Both the position numbers and the translations under genes were made by a program. A DNA stretch of 39,410 nt from an uncultured Microbacterium sp. Lineage in GTDB: Bacteria; Actinomycetota; Actinomycetes; Actinomycetales; Microbacteriaceae. The stretch lies in assembly GCF_937927635.1 (NCBI RefSeq), contig NZ_CALBRW010000030.1:1-39410 (forward strand). The letters are read 5' to 3'. Below are positions 35,002 to 39,410 of this stretch, in pieces; the first letter of the stretch is position 1; each line of letters begins with the position of its first letter. The notes beneath the pieces were generated by a model. The model was not told the DNA's origin and made no database searches. It worked only from the letters and a program-made list of their open reading frames with translations.

Positions 35002-35565
35002 TTAGCGAGCTGAGCGATCTCGTGTGAACATCGGCGCGATGCCGTGTACCCAGCGGGGGACGTCGAGTGCGTCTTGGCCGATGATCTCGATTGGGCTGTT
35101 GTTGACGAACCAGTACCACGCTTGGTCTAGCGGTACCCACAGCGGTCGACCGCAGACGTGACCCTTGTGCCACTCAGCGCGGCGCTTGAAAGCGGGCGCG
35201 GTAATCGTGAGATCTGCCCAGACCCAGTGAGTGAGGTCCGCGAAGTCGTATGGCAGACCTCGAAACGGGCTCGAATCGTCGACACGCTTCGCACGATGGG
35301 TCTTCTCTCCGCGGATGAAGAGAAGCCCGCCGACCTTCTCGCCGGACTCTCGAGCTAGCAGATCATCTTGTGCCGGCAGCTTGTCGTGCGAGCCCGCGGC
35401 CAGCCGATTCGTCTCGAATAGGTCGTAGACCGCATCGAGCGCCCAGTTGACCGCCACGGAGACCGCATCGGAGTCGGTCGCGTGTCGGAGGTCGCGGACC
35501 AGGCCCGTAGCCCACTCGAGCGAGCGCAGGCGAACGCGGTAGATATCGCCGAGTGGCGTGTCCAT
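35002..35565 (-). CDS. Small protein with HEPN-like Rx4H motif
   Basis: 187 aa from ATG 35565. Longer starts (35613 and GTG 35643) would leave almost no room for a promoter before the divergent SIR2 gene. The N-terminal half is helical (LEWATGLVRDLRHATDSDAV, VNWALDAVYDLF). Then GGLLFIRGEKTHRAKRV holds R85-x4-H90, the Rx4-6H motif of HEPN ribonucleases after a hydrophobic helix. The C-terminal part is Trp-rich (WVWADLTI, WYWFVNNSPIEIIG). I do not recognise a named family. First gene of the minus-strand cassette, 118 bases before the nuclease-like gene. Confidence 0.65.
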   Translation of the reverse strand: MDTPLGDIYRVRLRSLEWATGLVRDLRHATDSDAVSVAVNWALDAVYDLFETNRLAAGSHDKLPAQDDLLARESGEKVGGLLFIRGEKTHRAKRVDDSSPFRGLPYDFADLTHWVWADLTITAPAFKRRAEWHKGHVCGRPLWVPLDQAWYWFVNNSPIEIIGQDALDVPRWVHGIAPMFTRDRSAR

Positions 35566-35687
35566 GAACTCGACGCTAGCGCCTCTCGGATCGACAGATC
35601 GAGTCCTTCGCATCAGGGAACGGAAGATACAGCGGCACTTCACTCACACCCGGTGAGATGATCAGACGAGCGACCTTAGGGAGATGT

Positions 35688-38600
35688 GTGACGACAGAGT
35701 GGCAGTCCGACGGGATTGCGGTGCCTGCCGAGCTTGAACGTGCGCTTGAGACAGACACGCTTGTGCTGTTCTGCGGTGCGGGAATCTCCGCAGCTCCTCC
35801 GTCCTCGTTGCCTGGGTTTCAAGGCTTGGTCGACGCGGTGGCCCGCGAGCTTGGCCGCTCGGACCTGCTTCCCGAAGACCCCGATGCCCCTGTTCAGTTC
35901 GATGCCGTCATGGGGGAACTCAACGAGCTCCAACACGATGTGCATGCGCGCGTGAGCGCCCGCCTCAGGGGTACGACACAACCGAACTCGTACCACACGG
36001 ACCTCATTCAGATCTCCCAGAGCCATGCCCGAACTCCGAGGATCGTCACAACCAACTTCGATCTGCTCTTCGAGCACGGTGCTCAAGAGCTTGGCGTATC
36101 CCTCCCCGTACACACGGCTCCAGCCTTGCCCCTAGGGAACGACTTCAGCGGCATAGTTCACCTGCACGGAACGATCGACCCTTCAAGCGGCCAACGGATG
36201 GTCGTAACGGACACCGATTTCGGGCAGGCCTACATCACAGAGGGCTGGGCTACGCAGTTCCTCACGCGCATGTTCGAGCGATACGTCACGCTCTTCGTCG
36301 GCTACAGCGCCGACGACACCGTGATGCGCTACCTCGCACGAGCCTTACCAGCGGACGGAAAGACCCGATTCGCGTTCATGGAGACCGAACAAGCGGACAC
36401 GATGGCGGTTAGATGGGATCGACTTGGTGCCACACCCATCGCATATCCCTCTCCGCAAGATGCCCGGCATGCCTCTTTAAAGCTCTTCATCGAGAATTGG
36501 CGGAAGCGACTCACCGCCACTCCTGCTGAACGATTCGACCGTGTTCAATCGCTACTTTCAGCAGGGCCAGATAACCCAGACGTGCCAGAACATGAACTTC
36601 TCTGGTTGATGGGCGACACGGAGCACGCACGGCACTTTAGAAACGACGCGGACGCAGCAGCCTGGATCCCGCGACTGGACGGACTCAGCGTGCTCGACGA
36701 ACTCTTCGACGCCTCTGCGCCCGATTCCGATCAGAACTACGGGTGGGCGCAATGGGCTGTTGGCTCGTTCCTGGCGGACCACGGAGCTGCGCTACTCGTG
36801 GCAGCGGCTCGACATGGCGGGCGATTAGCAAAAACGCTATGGTTCCACGTTTGGTTGCAACTCTATGAGGCCTATCAGCCCATCGAACAGCACAGACAGT
36901 GGCTCCTACTGCTCGCTGCCGATCAGTCATCTCGCGACGATGAGCGTTTGTCCGGGCTGCTCCACCAGGTAACCGAGAAGGATCCTCTGGCCGCAGAAGT
37001 CTTGCTACATCACATGCTGATCCCGCGGCTGCAGTTCCGTCCCCGCAGAGGCTGGCTTGGTGAACCGGACGCGCTCGACTCCGACATGGTTCTCGCGTGG
37101 CGGCAATCGTCGATCCGCGACGCCTGGCCAACATTGCTGCCAAGCCTCACGGATCCTGACCATCTGCTCTCGGTGGTACTCGACCTGATACGAGGAGCTG
37201 AGTCGACAGACGCCCTTTTCAGCGGGCGCGAACGTCGTCACACGCTGTCTACTCGTCGCCAGAAAGTGGACGGGGTCGAGGAGCACGGTCGCGACGACCC
37301 CTACGTGCTTGTCGTGGATATCGCTCGCGACCTTCTCCGTGAGTTCGTGCGGCGCGAGGGCACCGACAGAGCGCTCCAGCTCCTGAAGAGTTCATCCGAG
37401 TTGATCCGTCGTCTCGCAATCGATGCTCTCGCCGAAGCACACAGCGGGGACGCGGACACGATGTTGAGCCTTCTCATTGAACGCGGCCTCATCTTCGACA
37501 TTCGATACAAACCCGAGGTATTCCGACTGCTGAAGTCGATGTACCGGCACGCGACGCTGGACGCCAAGGTGAAGCTGTTGGCGCACATCGAGCAAACCGA
37601 TGCACTCGACAACGGAAACGACATTCGGGACTACGAGCGCTACAACGCACTGGTGTGGCTCAGTGCAGATCAGGCGGATGAGGATCCGGTGCACGCAGTG
37701 TTGAGCGCGGCAGAGGCGGCACACCCCGACTATGGTCCACGGGAGCACCCCGACCTCGACTTCTGGGTCAGCGTTGGGGCGTTCGAGGAGTCCACCTCCG
37801 AAGCCGAAGGACTATTCCGCGGCAAACCGGTCGGCGACGTGGCTGCGGTGCTCGCGGACGATTCAGCGCTAGACGATGCATACGACAACGGACCGATCCT
37901 GCGGGAGCTGCGCGATTATCTCGACCACGAGCCTGGTCACGAGTTGGACATGCTGGACGAATTCCTCGCTCAGAATCTATCGTCGGCGGCTGCGTGGACT
38001 GTGGTGCTGCAAGGCGCCGTGCGGCCGGGATCCCCATGGCAGGCGGAGCCCCTCCTAGCGCGGCTCAGGCAACTCGCATCAACTATCAACGACATCGCCT
38101 ACGGAGTCGTATTCTCAATCACGCGACCGTCGAATGAACTCGACAAGCCCCTCGAGAACGCTCTAGAACGATGCCGACTCCTACTGGGCATGTGGCGAAA
38201 CGTCACCGTCGATGCATCGGAGGAGCCTCCAACCGATCCATCTGAAGCACACTCCACGGCCCGCGGTGCGCTCGCGTATGCATACGTCGAGACCGCGCTG
38301 CGGGCGACCCAAGAGGAGGAACACCCCGTAATCGACGCCGAGCTGCTGGCGGGCTTCGATGAACTCTTCGTGGCACAGGACATTGAGCCCGCCGATCCCA
38401 GCCCGATGATGCTGGCCCGGTACGCCGGACATATTGTCGATATGGCTGAGGAATGGTCTGATCGCAATCTGCAACCATTCCTGGCCTCGATCGACGATTC
38501 TCCTCGTTCGCGAAGCCTCTGGGCCGGAGTTCTAACAGCCAACTACTTCACCCGCTCCCTGATGACGCGCACGCGAGAGGCGCTTCGGATCGGATGGCCG

Positions 38601-39260
38601 GAGATCGCCCGCTCGCTCCCGGGCTCCGTAGAAGCTTTCATCAAGGTCCACGCGGCGCAGTTCGCGTTCTACACGCCGGCAGGCGAGCACACCTGGGCCG
38701 ACCCGTTCATCGCTTCTGCACCCGTGACCACCCGTGCGCGCTGGATTCGATCAGTCGCCAGGCATCTTGACGGCAACGATCCATCGTTCCAAGACCTGCT
38801 CTTCAAACTCTGGCAACACAGACTCGACAACCAACCACCGTTGCACGGGGCAGAACAGCGTGCGCTCCTCGACTGGCTGACCCTCCCCAACATTGATCTC
38901 GATCGCGCCGTAGACCTGTTCACTCGCGGACCCGCTGTGGCATCCGACGAACGAGGGTTCGACTACTACGGCCTTGACGACTTCCCTCGGGATAACAACA
39001 CCGCCCTGCTCAAGGTAGGACTGCATCTCCTGGCGGGGCGAACAAGCCTGCCGCCCTTCCTGAACCTTCTCGTAAAGGCCGCCACGGAGGCGAGCGAACA
39101 GGACGCTGATCTCGCGAAAGAAGTATGGAATCGGCTACTTAGCCTGGGTTACAAGCCGGCGCGAGAGCGTCTCGGAACCCGCTTCGGACTGAACGGCTCC
39201 GATGGAGCGACCGGTGAAGCGATCGTGGCTGTCGGCGAGCAGACCACGTCGGAGCCGTGA
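35688..39260 (+). CDS. Large SIR2-domain defence protein (DUF4020-type, DSR1-like)
   Basis: 1190 aa from GTG 35688, which has GGGAG at 35679-35683; ATG 35658 in frame is an alternative. Residues 15-300 are a SIR2 domain: LFCGAGISAAPPSSLPG (GAGIS 30-34), IVTTNFDLLFEHGAQ with N123, GIVHLHGTID with H160, and TLFVGYSADDTVM. The remaining 900 residues are a long helical repeat-like region with a C-terminus that resembles DUF4020. SIR2-DUF4020 is, as I recall, the architecture of the defence-associated sirtuin DSR1, which depletes NAD on phage infection; that match needs a profile search. Divergent from the minus-strand cassette. Lower GC than the housekeeping genes. Confidence 0.88.
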   Translation: MTTEWQSDGIAVPAELERALETDTLVLFCGAGISAAPPSSLPGFQGLVDAVARELGRSDLLPEDPDAPVQFDAVMGELNELQHDVHARVSARLRGTTQPNSYHTDLIQISQSHARTPRIVTTNFDLLFEHGAQELGVSLPVHTAPALPLGNDFSGIVHLHGTIDPSSGQRMVVTDTDFGQAYITEGWATQFLTRMFERYVTLFVGYSADDTVMRYLARALPADGKTRFAFMETEQADTMAVRWDRLGATPIAYPSPQDARHASLKLFIENWRKRLTATPAERFDRVQSLLSAGPDNPDVPEHELLWLMGDTEHARHFRNDADAAAWIPRLDGLSVLDELFDASAPDSDQNYGWAQWAVGSFLADHGAALLVAAARHGGRLAKTLWFHVWLQLYEAYQPIEQHRQWLLLLAADQSSRDDERLSGLLHQVTEKDPLAAEVLLHHMLIPRLQFRPRRGWLGEPDALDSDMVLAWRQSSIRDAWPTLLPSLTDPDHLLSVVLDLIRGAESTDALFSGRERRHTLSTRRQKVDGVEEHGRDDPYVLVVDIARDLLREFVRREGTDRALQLLKSSSELIRRLAIDALAEAHSGDADTMLSLLIERGLIFDIRYKPEVFRLLKSMYRHATLDAKVKLLAHIEQTDALDNGNDIRDYERYNALVWLSADQADEDPVHAVLSAAEAAHPDYGPREHPDLDFWVSVGAFEESTSEAEGLFRGKPVGDVAAVLADDSALDDAYDNGPILRELRDYLDHEPGHELDMLDEFLAQNLSSAAAWTVVLQGAVRPGSPWQAEPLLARLRQLASTINDIAYGVVFSITRPSNELDKPLENALERCRLLLGMWRNVTVDASEEPPTDPSEAHSTARGALAYAYVETALRATQEEEHPVIDAELLAGFDELFVAQDIEPADPSPMMLARYAGHIVDMAEEWSDRNLQPFLASIDDSPRSRSLWAGVLTANYFTRSLMTRTREALRIGWPEIARSLPGSVEAFIKVHAAQFAFYTPAGEHTWADPFIASAPVTTRARWIRSVARHLDGNDPSFQDLLFKLWQHRLDNQPPLHGAEQRALLDWLTLPNIDLDRAVDLFTRGPAVASDERGFDYYGLDDFPRDNNTALLKVGLHLLAGRTSLPPFLNLLVKAATEASEQDADLAKEVWNRLLSLGYKPARERLGTRFGLNGSDGATGEAIVAVGEQTTSEP

Positions 39261-39410
39261 GTCGCAGCCGACCACGATGCATCTTGCAGCGGAATCAGCC
39301 AGCGGCCATGACCGCACTAAGGCGACACGACACGACACACGGTCGCAGAGAGGACGGGACTGCTGCACGGATAGGTGACATCTGATCTGGCTTGCCCGAG
39401 GGGGTGGGCC
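39261..39410. other. End of window, no gene seen
   Basis: After the SIR2 stop there is a stretch with no supported gene on either strand and no repeat of the tRNA-Pro 3' half. The island continues past the window. Confidence 0.6.

Larger units (their letters stand above)
29142..39410. mobile_element. tRNA-Pro-anchored genomic island, left part (right end outside the window)
   Basis: The region after tRNA-Pro begins with a tyrosine-recombinase integrase and continues with accessory genes not found in the housekeeping blocks. A hand count of one line gives 57% GC (36481-36540) against 72% in xerD (9481-9540), and A/T-ending codons are commoner. No second copy of the tRNA 3' half is present before 39410, so the distal attachment site lies further right. 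No phage structural, replication or conjugation genes are visible; the cargo looks like defence. Confidence 0.75.

Noticed and set aside
34880..35173. 97-aa minus-strand frame overlapping the end of the HEPN-like gene
   Set aside because: Arg/Pro/Ser-rich shadow composition; most of it overlaps the HEPN-like gene in another frame.
29142..39410. Prophage
   Set aside because: No terminase, capsid, tail, lysis or replication genes are visible in the part seen; only an integrase and defence-like cargo.

Overview
The window looks like chromosome of a high-GC actinobacterium of the family Microbacteriaceae, most likely Microbacterium or a close relative. This is inferred from gene order (HAD phosphatase - tlyA - nadK - recN - pyrG - Nudix - xerD; parA - scpA - scpB - rluB - tyrA - cmk - der), from very high GC at third codon positions, from stop/start overlaps of the ATGA and GTGA type, from a DUF222/HNH endonuclease gene with a LexA-like box, and from a dispersed GGGTCCCTGAGC..GTCGAAGGG repeat. 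I could not run a search, so the genus is an inference.

Layout. Bases 1-94 are the 3' end of a 5S rRNA and a strong hairpin closing an rRNA operon. Bases 132-9968 are a dense plus-strand housekeeping block: a repeat-rich Arg/Tyr protein, a NagD-type phosphatase, a 55-aa conserved-looking protein, TlyA, NAD kinase, RecN, CTP synthase, an ADP-ribose pyrophosphatase-like Nudix protein and XerD. Bases 10042-16737 are a catabolic operon: APC permease, GntR regulator, gamma-glutamyl ligase of the glutamine-synthetase fold, aldehyde dehydrogenase, SDR dehydrogenase and a PuuD-type amidohydrolase. Together they fit import of an amine, gamma-glutamylation, oxidation and release of glutamate. The SDR, and the absence of a flavin oxidase or aminotransferase, point to an amino alcohol such as ethanolamine rather than a diamine. 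Bases 16792-23278 hold the ParA/ScpA/ScpB chromosome-condensation block with rluB, tyrA, cmk and der, followed by a Nudix-NYN fusion protein. Bases 24520-26663 hold a DUF222/HNH endonuclease gene bracketed by an exact 23-bp inverted repeat. Bases 28851-26711 (minus) are a four-gene operon: GNAT, hypothetical, YhhN, S4 protein.

From 28980 the sequence changes character. A promoter leads into a 5' half-copy of tRNA-Pro that stops exactly at the end of the anticodon loop, then a complete tRNA-Pro(GGG), then a tyrosine-recombinase integrase broken by a one-base frameshift, then about 9 kb of accessory genes with visibly lower GC. This is the left part of a tRNA-anchored genomic island; its right end lies beyond the window.

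The island cargo looks like an anti-phage defence locus. It carries two unrelated-looking SIR2-domain (NAD-consuming) proteins: a 670-aa protein on the minus strand and a large (about 1190-aa) SIR2 protein on the plus strand with a long helical C-terminus resembling the DUF4020 architecture. Between them on the minus strand are a protein with a PD-(D/E)XK-like core (D...QAK) and a 187-aa protein with an Rx4H motif of HEPN-RNase type. The minus-strand cassette (HEPN-like, nuclease-like, SIR2, small ORF) is divergent from the large SIR2 gene. I regard this combination as the best candidate for an undescribed system here, but its function is inferred from motifs and context only.
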